In this document: positions 6,677-14,920 of the stretch, in pieces
Numbering within the stretch: position 1 is the stretch's first letter
Layout of the letters: each line of letters opens with the position of its first letter
Origin: Bog-473 sp035552095
GTDB taxonomy: Bacteria; Actinomycetota; Acidimicrobiia; Acidimicrobiales; RAAP-2
Length of the DNA: 18,050 bases
NCBI GenBank assembly: GCA_035552095.1
Contig: DASZMA010000049.1
Coordinates: forward strand, 1 to 18,050
Direction of reading: 5' to 3'
Translations under genes and position numbers: made by a program
Notes under the pieces: model-generated
What the model saw: only the letters and a program-made list of their open reading frames with translations
What the model was told of the DNA's origin: nothing
The model's database searches: none

Positions 6677-8096
6677 TGTCACGATGCCGCAACTCGGTGA
6701 GACGGTGACCGAGGGAACGGTGACGCGCTGGATGAAGGCGGTGGGCGACACGGTCGCTCGGGACGAACCGTTGTTCGAAGTATCGACGGACAAGGTCGAC
6801 TCAGAGGTGCCCTCGCCGGCCGCCGGCGTGCTCACCGAGATCCTGGTGCCCGAGGGCGAGACGGTCGAGGTCGGTGTGCGCCTGGCCGTGATCGGCGACG
6901 AGGCGGGAGTGGCCGCCGCGGCGGAGGCTCCGGCCGCTCCGGCACCCGTTCCGGCACCCGCTCCAGCCGCGGAAGCGCCGGCTCCCGCTGCTGCGCCCGC
7001 CCCACCTCCACCTGCTGCGCCTGCCTCACCTCCGGCGCCTGCCCCGGCCCCGGCCGCGGCGGCGCCTCCGATCGATGCCGTGTCCGCCGACGTGGCCGAC
7101 CCCCTCGTGCTCTCGCCGGTCGTCCGCAAATTGCTGGCCGAGAACGGGATCAGCGCGAGCGACGTCACCGGCACGGGCGTGGGCGGCCGCATCACCCGCG
7201 AAGATGTGCTCAAGGTGGCCGATGCCCGTCACGCCAGTGCGCCCGCCGCACCGGCCGCACCGGCACCGGCAACGCCACCGCCCGCCCCGGCGGCGGCACC
7301 CGCCCCGGCGGCGGCACCAGCACCGTCGCCCGTGGTGAGCGCGCCCACCGCCGCGCCCATCTCCATGGCGTCCTTCCGTAACGCGGGAGAACAGATCGTC
7401 CCGTTCTCGAACATGCGGCGTCGGACGGCCGAGCACATGGTGCGGTCGAAGGCGACCTCGCCCCACGCCTTCATCGCCAACGAGGTCGACTTCGAGAACG
7501 TGGAACGGGTGCGCAAGACCTGGGGCGCCCGCTTCAAGGCAGAGGAGGGCTTCTCGCTCACCTACCTTCCGTTCGTGGCCCGGGCCACCATTGAGGCGTT
7601 GCGCGACTTCCCGCTGCTCAACGCATCGGTGGTCGACGAGTCATTGGTCGTCCACGCCGAAGTCAACCTGGGCATCGCCGTCGATCTCTCCAACGAGGGG
7701 CTGATCGTGCCGGTCATCCACCGGGCCGAGGAGGTGACCCTGCGTGGGGTGGCCCGGCGCATCCGCGATCTGGCCGAGCGGGCCCGCGGGCGGCAGCTGA
7801 ACGCCGATGACATTGCCGGAGGCACCTTCTCCATCACCAACGACGGGCCGTTCGGCACCTACTTCACCGTGCCCATCATCAACCAGCCCCAGGTGGCGAT
7901 CCTGGCCACCGATGGCATTGCCCGGCGGCCGGTGGTGGTCACCCAGGACGACGGGTCCGAGTCGATCGCCATCCACTCGACCGGCATTCTCGGGGTGAGT
8001 TGGGACCACCGGGCCGTCGACGGGGCCTATGTGTCGTCCTTCCTGGCCAAGGTCTCCGACCTGCTGGGCAGTCGCGACTGGTCCGCCGAGCTGTAA
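6669..8096 (+). CDS. aceF: Dihydrolipoamide acyltransferase (E2), probably of pyruvate dehydrogenase
   Basis: 475-residue core subunit that carries acyl groups from E1 to CoA. One N-terminal lipoyl domain (residues 2-77) has the lipoylated lysine K42 in STDKVDSE. An Ala/Pro linker (about 81-142) leads to the peripheral subunit-binding domain (143-184, SPVVRKLLAENGIS and GVGGRITREDVL), then a second Ala/Pro linker (185-233), then the catalytic domain (about 240-470) ending in the active-site motif DHRAVDG with H447 and D451. TTG 6669 is the likely start because it directly begins the lipoyl domain (MADVTMPQLGETV); it overlaps the lpdA stop. Actinobacterial homologues are often named sucB. The nearby aceE favours pyruvate dehydrogenase, but the same E2 could serve 2-oxoglutarate dehydrogenase, and sequence alone does not separate the two. 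Confidence 0.92.
   Translation: MADVTMPQLGETVTEGTVTRWMKAVGDTVARDEPLFEVSTDKVDSEVPSPAAGVLTEILVPEGETVEVGVRLAVIGDEAGVAAAAEAPAAPAPVPAPAPAAEAPAPAAAPAPPPPAAPASPPAPAPAPAAAAPPIDAVSADVADPLVLSPVVRKLLAENGISASDVTGTGVGGRITREDVLKVADARHASAPAAPAAPAPATPPPAPAAAPAPAAAPAPSPVVSAPTAAPISMASFRNAGEQIVPFSNMRRRTAEHMVRSKATSPHAFIANEVDFENVERVRKTWGARFKAEEGFSLTYLPFVARATIEALRDFPLLNASVVDESLVVHAEVNLGIAVDLSNEGLIVPVIHRAEEVTLRGVARRIRDLAERARGRQLNADDIAGGTFSITNDGPFGTYFTVPIINQPQVAILATDGIARRPVVVTQDDGSESIAIHSTGILGVSWDHRAVDGAYVSSFLAKVSDLLGSRDWSAEL
7281..7316 (+). repeat. Tandem 18-bp repeat in the E2 linker
   Basis: Two exact copies of an 18-bp unit (7281-7298 and 7299-7316) encode PAPAAA twice in the second Ala/Pro linker of E2. Such linkers are flexible arms in E2 proteins, and in-frame slippage of the repeat could change arm length without harming the fold. 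Confidence 0.75.
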
Positions 8097-8105
8097 GCCA
8101 CAGTC

Positions 8106-9728
8106 ATGTTCCGCATCCGGGTGTTGGGCAACGTCCCCTACCACGAAGCTTTCGCCTTGCAGCACGCGCTGGCCTCGGGCACCGACGACGACTACCTCCT
8201 GGTGCTGTCGCATCCCCACGTGTACACGCTGGGCGCGCACGCGGACCCCTCCCACGTCCTCACTGATCCGGCGTCGGTCGGGGCCACGCTGGAGCAGAGC
8301 GACCGGGGCGGCGATGTCACCTACCACGGGCCGGGTCAGATGGTGAGTTACCCCATCCTCTCGCTGCCCGATCGGCTCTCGGCCGGGCCGGCGCACGTGC
8401 ACCGGCTCGAGGATGTCGTGATCGCCACCCTGGCCGACGTCGGTCTGCCCGGAGCTTCCCGGCTGGCGGATTACCCGGGCGTCTGGGTGGATACCGAGGG
8501 CCCGTCTCCCCGCAAAATCGCCGCCATCGGCGTGCGGACCATCCGTGGCCCGGGCGGAACCCGCCGCACCCTGCACGGCGTTGCCCTCAACATTGACTGC
8601 GACCTCTCCATGTTCAGCCACATCGTCCCGTGCGGCATTGCCGACCGGGGGGTCACGTCGCTGCGGGCGGAGGGGATCGACCTGCCCTACGCCGACGTGG
8701 TCGAGGCGTTCGTCGCCCGGGCCACCGCCGCGTTCGGGGACGGCATCGTCGACCGTCACGATGTGGTGGCGGGAGCGACGACACAGGTCGAAGGGGCGGT
8801 GCCGGTGGAACGGCCGCTCCTCCGTCGCCTGCGCCAGGCCGGCGTGGCACCGGAGTCCGGCCTGCAGATCGAGGAGCGCAAGCCGCAGTGGCTGCGGGTG
8901 CCGGTGCGCATGGGCCGCGAGTACGTGGCCCTGGGCAAGACGGTGCACGATCTCGGGCTGGCCACGGTGTGTGAAGAGGCTGGCTGCCCCAACATCTACG
9001 AGTGCTGGTCGGAGGGTACCGCCACTTTCATGATCAACGGTGAGCGCTGCACCCGGGCCTGCGGTTTCTGCCAGGTTGACACCCGGCACCCGCTGCCCCT
9101 GGCTCCCGACGAGCCGGATCGGGTGGCTCGCGCCGTGGAGCGGATGGGGCTGGGGCACGCCGTGGTGACGTGCGTGGCCCGGGACGACCTGGCCGACGGC
9201 GGGGCCGGGGCGATGGCCCAGACCATCACCGCCATCCGGGAGCGCAGGCCCAGCACCACGGTGGAGGTGCTGATCTCGGACTGCCGGGGCGATACCGCCT
9301 CGCTGGACTCGATCTTCGCCGCCCGGCCGGACGTGCTGAACCACAACATTGAGACGGTGGCTCGCCTGCAGCGGGCCGTGCGGCCGTCAGCCGGCTATGC
9401 CCGCAGCCTGAGCGTCCTGGCCCGGGCCGGGGCCGCCGGTCTGATCACCAAGAGCGGCCTCATGGTCGGGCTGGGCGAGCGCGAGGACGAGGTCGTCGCC
9501 ACCATGGCCGACCTACGGGCCGTGGGGGTCTCGATCATCACCATCGGGCAGTACCTCCGGCCCAGCCGCGATCACCTGCCCGTCTCCCGCTACTGGGAGC
9601 CCGACGAGTTCGAGCGGCTAAAGCAGATCGGCGCCGAGCTGGGCGTCCCTCATGTGGAGGCATCACCGCTCACCCGCTCGAGCTATCACGCCCGCGACGC
9701 CGCGGCGGCGGCGCAGGCGGCGCACTGA
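8106..9728 (+). CDS. LipB-LipA fusion: octanoyltransferase joined to lipoyl synthase
   Basis: 540-residue single ORF with two complete lipoate enzymes. Residues 1-215 are LipB, which moves octanoate from acyl carrier protein to the lipoyl-domain lysine: RGGDVTYHGPGQMVSYPIL (67-85), catalytic K137 (RKIAAIGV) and catalytic C176 (VPCGI). Residues 255-540 are LipA, a radical-SAM enzyme that inserts two sulfurs: auxiliary cluster C289-x4-C294-x5-C300, SAM-cluster motif C315-x3-C319-x2-C322 and the C-terminal RSSY motif (524-527) whose serine binds the auxiliary cluster. The linker is about 216-255, and LipA similarity resumes at ERKPQWLRV. All catalytic residues are present, so both halves should work. 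ATG 8106 lies 9 bp after the E2 stop, so the fusion is probably co-transcribed with its substrate protein. In most bacteria lipB and lipA are separate genes. Confidence 0.95.
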   Translation: MFRIRVLGNVPYHEAFALQHALASGTDDDYLLVLSHPHVYTLGAHADPSHVLTDPASVGATLEQSDRGGDVTYHGPGQMVSYPILSLPDRLSAGPAHVHRLEDVVIATLADVGLPGASRLADYPGVWVDTEGPSPRKIAAIGVRTIRGPGGTRRTLHGVALNIDCDLSMFSHIVPCGIADRGVTSLRAEGIDLPYADVVEAFVARATAAFGDGIVDRHDVVAGATTQVEGAVPVERPLLRRLRQAGVAPESGLQIEERKPQWLRVPVRMGREYVALGKTVHDLGLATVCEEAGCPNIYECWSEGTATFMINGERCTRACGFCQVDTRHPLPLAPDEPDRVARAVERMGLGHAVVTCVARDDLADGGAGAMAQTITAIRERRPSTTVEVLISDCRGDTASLDSIFAARPDVLNHNIETVARLQRAVRPSAGYARSLSVLARAGAAGLITKSGLMVGLGEREDEVVATMADLRAVGVSIITIGQYLRPSRDHLPVSRYWEPDEFERLKQIGAELGVPHVEASPLTRSSYHARDAAAAAQAAH

Positions 9729-9735
9729 GCGGAGT

Positions 9736-10788
9736 TCAGCGGGCCGATCGTCGGCGCAACAGCCAGACGACAACGGCCGCGCCGAGAATCGCCGCCGCGG
9801 CGGCCAGGATGATCCGGTTACGGGAACGGCTGGCTGTTTTGTGGTCGACCGGCGGCATGAACTCGGGCGCCGGCCCTCCGGCCTCCACTTGAGCGGGGAT
9901 GACGGTGAGGGCGGGTTCCGTCCGGGACGGCACTTCCACTGCCGCTGTCGCCCCAATTGGAGTCTCCACGGGCGCCGGTGCCGGCGCTTCAGTGGCCTCC
10001 GAATCGAACTCCGTGGCGATGAGCTGCGAGGCGGTCTCGACGTTCGCTGGCCCCTCAGCGGGGATCGCGTCGACCGTGCGCCGGCGGAAGAGCCAGAACG
10101 CCAGGGCGGCGGCGAGCAACAGGACGACGGCCACGGCCAGGACGATCCAGCCCCAGGCCGTGCTCGAGGGCGCCGCCGTGACCACGACCGCGGCGCCGGC
10201 GACTGCGCTCATAATGGCGCCGAACTGGGCGGTGGCGATCTGCCCGGCCCGGGTGGCCGAAATGGGATCCGTATCGGTGACCGCGTTCGACGAGAAGGTG
10301 GAGAGGGTGGCCACGTAGAGGCCGGACCGGAAGGCGATCGCCTGGCCTACGCCGACCTGGCCCGCGGAAATGGCGAAATAGGTCGTGCGGATGGCCCGGG
10401 GGATGCCCCGGAGGGGGCCGGAGCTGACGATCTCGCCTGAGGTCAGGGAGTGCTGCACAGCCGACGAGAAGACCTGAGCGGCCGAAACCGTCGTGAAGCG
10501 GACCAGCAGGTCCTGCACCTCGTTGTCCCGATCGGTGTCCTGCCACACCCGCTGGTAGGTGGCAATGGATCCCGTGTGCGACAGCTGCCGCAGGGCGGCG
10601 TCAACGTTGGTGGGGTCGGGAGCCGACGTGGCGATCTGCGCCGATTTGAGCGGACCCTGGCTGAGCACGCGGTAGCCGCCGCCCAGGTCGGCAATGACGA
10701 CGGAGCCGAGCGGTCGGGCCCCTGAAGTTGCGGCGGTGAGAAGGCCCAGGCAAGCGGCACTTCCCATCACGAGCCCAGCGGCCCGCAC
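9736..10788 (-). CDS. Unknown secreted/membrane protein downstream of metH
   Basis: I do not recognise this 350-residue protein. It has a likely signal peptide (residues 1-24, MRAAGLVMGSAACLGLLTAA), an extracytoplasmic region of about 180 residues with no motif I know, a strong membrane helix (211-234) followed by RRR, an acidic Ala/Pro/Glu linker of about 90 residues, and a second hydrophobic helix (326-344) ending RRRSAR. The basic residues on both sides of the last helix make its orientation unclear. I chose GTG 10788 because AGGAG lies 7 nt upstream (10800-10796). A GTG at 10803 overlapping the metH stop as GTGA is the alternative and would add five residues. The reading frame continues far upstream, but that part is out of frame inside metH. 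It may be co-transcribed with metH. It converges on lipBA with a 7-bp gap. Confidence 0.7.
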   Translation of the reverse strand: MRAAGLVMGSAACLGLLTAATSGARPLGSVVIADLGGGYRVLSQGPLKSAQIATSAPDPTNVDAALRQLSHTGSIATYQRVWQDTDRDNEVQDLLVRFTTVSAAQVFSSAVQHSLTSGEIVSSGPLRGIPRAIRTTYFAISAGQVGVGQAIAFRSGLYVATLSTFSSNAVTDTDPISATRAGQIATAQFGAIMSAVAGAAVVVTAAPSSTAWGWIVLAVAVVLLLAAALAFWLFRRRTVDAIPAEGPANVETASQLIATEFDSEATEAPAPAPVETPIGATAAVEVPSRTEPALTVIPAQVEAGGPAPEFMPPVDHKTASRSRNRIILAAAAAILGAAVVVWLLRRRSAR

Positions 10789-10795
10789 CGCCGTG

Positions 10796-10800
10796 CTCCT
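10796..10800 (-). promoter_or_regulatory. Ribosome binding site AGGAG that decides the GTG start at 10788
   Basis: On the minus strand AGGAG begins at the last base of the metH stop codon and sits 7 nt before GTG 10788. Strong Shine-Dalgarno sequences are scarce in this window, so this one supports the start and translation soon after ribosomes finish metH. Confidence 0.6.
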
Positions 10801-13800
10801 CACGCCACGAAGTACTTGGCCTCTGGGTGGTGACAGATGATGGCGTCGGTGGTCTGCTCCGGGTGCAGCTGGAATCCCTCGCTCACCGTGACCCCGATGC
10901 GGTCGCCCCCCAGCAGCTCGACCACTTTGGCGTTGTCCGTGAGATCCGGGCAGGCCGGGTAACCCCATGAGTACCGACCACCCCGGTAGGTCTGGCGGAA
11001 CAGGCCGGCCAGCGAAGGGCCGTCCTCGTTGACGAAGCCCAGCTCCTCCCGGATGCGGTGGTGCCAGTACTCCGCGGTCGCCTCGGCCATCTCGACGCTC
11101 AGACCGTGCAGGAACAGGTAGTTCTGGTACTCGTTCTCGGCGAAGAGTCGAGCCGCCTCCTCCGAGGCCCGCGGCCCGATGGTGCACAGCATGAAGCTGG
11201 CGAAGTCCTGGTCGGGCGAGCCGGACGGGCGGAAGAAGTCCGAAATGCAGAGCCAGGGCTCCTTGCGTTGGCGGGGGAAGTTGAAGCGCATCCACTCCGA
11301 GGAGCGCGACTCGTCCTTCCAGATCACCAGGTCGTTGCCCTCGGCGTTGGCCGCGAAGTGGCCGTAGGCCACCTGCGGGATCAGGAGGTCGCCCTCCTTG
11401 GCCTTGGCCAGTTCCTGGCGCAGGGTGGCCCGCACCCGGGTCTTGAACTCGGTGTCGTCCTCGCCGTTCTCGGGCCGGAAGCCCCACTGGTTGCGGAAGA
11501 GGGCCGTCAGATTCAAGTACTCGGCGATGTCGTCGATCGGGATGCCCTTGGCGATCCGGGTGCCGACGAACGGCGGCGGGAAGAGCTGGTTGTCCGACGC
11601 CACATTGGCCCGGGCCGGCTGGCCCTCGACCGGCGTCGTCTCCTGAGGCTCCAGGCGGCTGCGCTTGGGCACGTTCTTCTCGGAGATCTCCCGCCCGAAC
11701 TTCGGGTCCTGCTCGCCCGACTTCTTCATCTCCACCAGGCGGTCCATGGTGCGCAACCCCTCGAAGGCGTCGCGCCCGTAGAAGAGGCGGCCTTCATAGA
11801 TCTCGCGCAGGTCGCGCTCGACGTAGGTGCGGGTCAGCGCGGCCCCGCCGAGAAGAATGGGGAAGTCGGCCAGGTCGCGCTGGTTGAGCTCGACCAGGTT
11901 CTCGCGCATGATCAGGGTCGACTTCACTAGCAGCCCGCTCATGCCAATGGCGTCGGCCTTGTGGGCCTCGGCCGCCGCGATCATCTCGTTGATCCCGATC
12001 TTGATCCCGAGGTTGATCACCTCGTACCCGTTGTTGGTCAGGATGATGTCGACCAGGTTCTTGCCGATGTCGTGCACGTCGCCCTTGACCGTGGCCAGCA
12101 CGACCGTTCCCTTGCCACCCTGGTCGGCCTTCTCCATGAAGGGCTCGAGGAAGGCCACGGCGGCCTTCATGGTCTCGGCTGATTGGAGGACGAAGGGCAG
12201 CTGCATCTCGCCGGAGGCGAAGCGCTCGCCGACCACCTTCATGCCCTCGAGCAGAATGTCGTTGACGATGGCCAGCGCGCCCAGCCCGGAGTCAAGAGCC
12301 TCGGTCAGGTCGCCGTCCAGCCCGGTGCGGTTGCCGTCGATGATGCGCTGCGACAAGCGCTGGTCGACGGGCCAGTCGGCGTGGTCGTCCTGAGCCCCGG
12401 TGTTGACCTTGACCCCGTCGAACAGCGCCAGCAGCTCCTGCAACGGGTCGTAGTCCTCCGTGCGGCGGTTGTAGACCAGGTCGAGACTGAGCTCCTTGGC
12501 CCGCTCCTCAATGCGGGCGAGCGGGATGATCTTGGAGGCGTGGACGATGGCCGAGTCCAGGCCGGCCTCCACGCACTCGTGCAGGAAGACCGAGTTGAGG
12601 ACCTGGCGGGCAGCCGGGTTGAGGCCGAAGGAGACGTTGGACAGCCCCAGGATGGTGGAGACGCCGGGCAGCTGTTCCTTAATGGCCCGGATGCCCTCAA
12701 TCGTCTCGATCCCGTCGTTGCGGCTCTCCTCCATGCCGGTGGAGAGGGGAAGGGCCAGCGCGTCGAAGAGCAGGTCCTCGGGCTCCAGGCCGTAGCGCTC
12801 GACGGCGATGTCGCGGATATTCCGCGCTGCTCGCAGCTTCCACTCGGCGGTGCGGGCCTGGCCTTCCTCGTCAATGCAGGTGCAGACAACGGCGGCGCCG
12901 AACTCGCGGGCCAGGCGCAGGAAGGTGTCGAGCCGGGTGCCCGGCTCATCGCCCTCCTCCAGGTTGACCGAGTTGAGGATGGGTCGGCCACCGATCCACT
13001 CGAGGGCGGCCCGGATCACCGGACCCTCGGTGGAGTCGACCATGAGGGGGACGCTGGCCTGGGTGGCGAAACGGCTGGCCACCTCGTGCATGTCGGCCAC
13101 GCCGTCGGCGCCGGTGTAGTCGACGCAGACGTCAATGACGTGGGCGCCCTCGGTGATCTGATCGCGGGCCATGGCCACGCAGGTGTCCCAGTCGGCTTCG
13201 AGCATCGCCTCGCGGAAACGCTTGGATCCGTTGGCGTTGGTGCGCTCGCCGACGACCAGGAAGGAGGTGTCCTGATGGAAGGGGACCGACGTGTAGATGG
13301 ACGCGGCCGCCGGTTCGAACACCGGCGTGCGGGCGGCGGGGGTGGCCTCGGCGCAGCGTTCCACTACGGCGGCCAGGTGCTCGGGGGTCGTCCCGCAACA
13401 GCCGCCGACGACGGAGACGCCGAACTCGGTCACGAAGCGGTGCAGGTGGTCGGCCAGCTGGTCCGGGGTGAGGTCGTAGTGCATTTTCCCGTCGACCACT
13501 GAGGGCAGGCCGGCATTGGGCAGGCAGGCGATGGGCATGCGGCTGGCGGCGGACAGGTGGCGCAGGGCCTCGCTCATTTCGACCGGGCCGGTGGCGCAGT
13601 TGAGGCCGACCACGTCGACCTGCATGGCGTCGAGCACGGTGAGAGCGGCGGCGACCTCGGTGCCCGGCAGCATGCGGCCGGTCAGCTCAATGGTCACCTG
13701 CACCTGGATCGGCACAATCCGGCCCAATTCGAGCATGGCCCGGCGGGCCCCATTGATGGCCGACTTGGCCGAGAGGAGGTCGAACACCGTCTCAATGAGG

Positions 13801-14309
13801 AGCAGGTCCACGCCGCCTTCGAGCAGGCCGAGGGCCTGCTCTTCGTAGGCATCGCGCAGCTCGGCGTAGGGGATATGGCCGAGCGTCGGGAATTTGGTCC
13901 CTGGGCCCATGCTGCCGGCCACCCAGCGCGGGCGCTCAGGGGTGCTGAACTCGGCCGCGACCGCTTTGGCCAGCTCGGCTCCCTCGCGGCTGATCTCGCG
14001 GGCCCGGTCAGCCAGGCCGTACTCGACCAGCACCACCGAGGACGAGCCGAATGTCCCCGTCTCGACCACGTCGCAGCCCACCTCGTAGAACGAGCGGTGG
14101 ACCTGGGAGATGAGGTCAGGCCGGGTCTTGATCAGGTATTCGTTGCACCCCTCGAGCTCAGGGCCACCGAAGTCTTCGGGGCTCAGGCCCAGGATCTGCA
14201 GGTTGGTACCCATGGCGCCGTCGAAGATCAGGACGCGCTCACGCAGGGCCTGGAGGTACGTCGACGCAGCGGGATCGAGGCGACCAAGGAGTTCGGGCAG
14301 GACGGGCAT
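10800..14309 (-). CDS. metH: Cobalamin-dependent methionine synthase, full length
   Basis: 1169-residue cytoplasmic enzyme that makes methionine from homocysteine and methyltetrahydrofolate through a cobalamin cofactor. All four modules are present. The homocysteine domain (about 20-325) has zinc ligands C238 (LNCATGP) and C304/C305 (GGCCGTTPEH). The folate domain is about 345-620 (VVGERTNANGSKRF). The cap and B12 domains span about 640-870, with the cobalt-binding DVHDIG at 744-749 (H746). The AdoMet reactivation domain is about 900-1169, with RGGRYSWGYPACP at 1109-1121. I chose ATG 14309; the ORF also allows ATG 14363, but the 18 added residues do not look like the family. TATCCT lies 9 nt upstream and there is no Shine-Dalgarno sequence. 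The gene is divergent from a cobalamin adenosyltransferase, with a shared promoter region of about 60 bp. Confidence 0.96.
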   Translation of the reverse strand: MPVLPELLGRLDPAASTYLQALRERVLIFDGAMGTNLQILGLSPEDFGGPELEGCNEYLIKTRPDLISQVHRSFYEVGCDVVETGTFGSSSVVLVEYGLADRAREISREGAELAKAVAAEFSTPERPRWVAGSMGPGTKFPTLGHIPYAELRDAYEEQALGLLEGGVDLLLIETVFDLLSAKSAINGARRAMLELGRIVPIQVQVTIELTGRMLPGTEVAAALTVLDAMQVDVVGLNCATGPVEMSEALRHLSAASRMPIACLPNAGLPSVVDGKMHYDLTPDQLADHLHRFVTEFGVSVVGGCCGTTPEHLAAVVERCAEATPAARTPVFEPAAASIYTSVPFHQDTSFLVVGERTNANGSKRFREAMLEADWDTCVAMARDQITEGAHVIDVCVDYTGADGVADMHEVASRFATQASVPLMVDSTEGPVIRAALEWIGGRPILNSVNLEEGDEPGTRLDTFLRLAREFGAAVVCTCIDEEGQARTAEWKLRAARNIRDIAVERYGLEPEDLLFDALALPLSTGMEESRNDGIETIEGIRAIKEQLPGVSTILGLSNVSFGLNPAARQVLNSVFLHECVEAGLDSAIVHASKIIPLARIEERAKELSLDLVYNRRTEDYDPLQELLALFDGVKVNTGAQDDHADWPVDQRLSQRIIDGNRTGLDGDLTEALDSGLGALAIVNDILLEGMKVVGERFASGEMQLPFVLQSAETMKAAVAFLEPFMEKADQGGKGTVVLATVKGDVHDIGKNLVDIILTNNGYEVINLGIKIGINEMIAAAEAHKADAIGMSGLLVKSTLIMRENLVELNQRDLADFPILLGGAALTRTYVERDLREIYEGRLFYGRDAFEGLRTMDRLVEMKKSGEQDPKFGREISEKNVPKRSRLEPQETTPVEGQPARANVASDNQLFPPPFVGTRIAKGIPIDDIAEYLNLTALFRNQWGFRPENGEDDTEFKTRVRATLRQELAKAKEGDLLIPQVAYGHFAANAEGNDLVIWKDESRSSEWMRFNFPRQRKEPWLCISDFFRPSGSPDQDFASFMLCTIGPRASEEAARLFAENEYQNYLFLHGLSVEMAEATAEYWHHRIREELGFVNEDGPSLAGLFRQTYRGGRYSWGYPACPDLTDNAKVVELLGGDRIGVTVSEGFQLHPEQTTDAIICHHPEAKYFVA

Positions 14310-14371
14310 GGTCCAGACAGGATACCGGTCGCCACCTGCCCTTCCCGTACCCGCCAGTAGCATCCGGCTTC
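14310..14371. promoter_or_regulatory. Divergent promoter region of metH and the cobalamin adenosyltransferase
   Basis: The 62-bp gap holds TATCCT on the minus strand (14324-14319), 9 nt before the metH ATG, and TAGCAT on the plus strand (14358-14363), 8 nt before the adenosyltransferase ATG. Both fit the TANNNT -10 consensus, and both genes lack a Shine-Dalgarno sequence, so both may be leaderless. The gap is too short for a cobalamin riboswitch, and I see none. Confidence 0.45.
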
Positions 14372-14920
14372 ATGACGCCTCGGATCTATACCAAGACCGG
14401 CGACGACGGGACCACCGGGCTCTATTACGGCGGCCGGGTTCGCAAGGATTCGGCGCCCATTGAGATCAACGGGGTGGTCGACGAGGCCCAATCGGCCATG
14501 GGGCTGGCCCGGGCTGAATCGGCGCCCGGTTCGGAGCTCAATCTGCGCCTGACCGAGCTGGAGCGTGAGCTCTATGTGCTGATGGCCGAGGTGGCTACGG
14601 CACCGGGCAATCGGCACAAGCTGAAGCCCGGGGCGTCCATGGTGACCGAGGAGATGGTGGCATCCCTCGAAGCCGCCATTGACGAGATGCGGGAGCGGCC
14701 CGACATCCCGAGCGACTTCACCATGCCGGGCGAGAACCGGTGCTCAGCCGCCCTCGACTTCTCCCGCACCATCGTCCGGCGGGCCGAGCGGCTTTACGTG
14801 GGGGCCCCGATTGAAGGGTCGCTGGTCGGCACCTATCTCAACCGGCTTTCCGATCTGCTGTGGGCGATGGCCCGCTGGCAGGAGGGGCCTGATCACGCCT
14901 TGTCGAAGCACCGAGACTGA
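14372..14920 (+). CDS. Cob(I)alamin adenosyltransferase, PduO type
   Basis: 182-residue cytoplasmic enzyme that transfers the adenosyl group of ATP to cob(I)alamin, giving adenosylcobalamin. The N-terminal ATP-binding motif TKTGDDGTTGLYYGGRVRK (residues 7-25) and NGVVDEAQSAMGLAR (33-47) are typical of the PduO/MMAB family. The C-terminal helices carry RTIVRRAER (132-140) and YLNRLSDLLWAMAR (155-168), both conserved in the family. Length is normal and no key residue seems lost. It is divergent from metH, which uses methylcobalamin, so the pair manages two forms of the same cofactor; no adenosylcobalamin-dependent enzyme is visible in the window. The start is ATG 14372, with TAGCAT 8 nt before it. 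The cobA-type adenosyltransferase is an unrelated family and does not fit. Confidence 0.93.
   Translation: MTPRIYTKTGDDGTTGLYYGGRVRKDSAPIEINGVVDEAQSAMGLARAESAPGSELNLRLTELERELYVLMAEVATAPGNRHKLKPGASMVTEEMVASLEAAIDEMRERPDIPSDFTMPGENRCSAALDFSRTIVRRAERLYVGAPIEGSLVGTYLNRLSDLLWAMARWQEGPDHALSKHRD

Noticed and set aside
6035..7213. 392-codon minus-strand ORF rich in Ala, Gly and Ser
   Set aside because: Antisense to lpdA and to the Ala/Pro linker of E2. The low complexity comes from reading that linker backwards.
7641..9344. 567-codon minus-strand ORF
   Set aside because: Antisense to E2 and lipBA, which have clear catalytic motifs. The translation is His/Gly/Val-rich with no family resemblance; it is a high-GC shadow.
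10789..11487. Upstream extension of the membrane-protein frame into a 583-residue ORF
   Set aside because: The extension reads metH DNA in a different frame of the same strand. It has no start signal, and its composition is Arg/Gly/Pro-rich as expected from a shifted GC-rich gene.
12183..13502. 439-codon plus-strand ORF
   Set aside because: Antisense to the B12 and folate modules of metH, with no domain signal.
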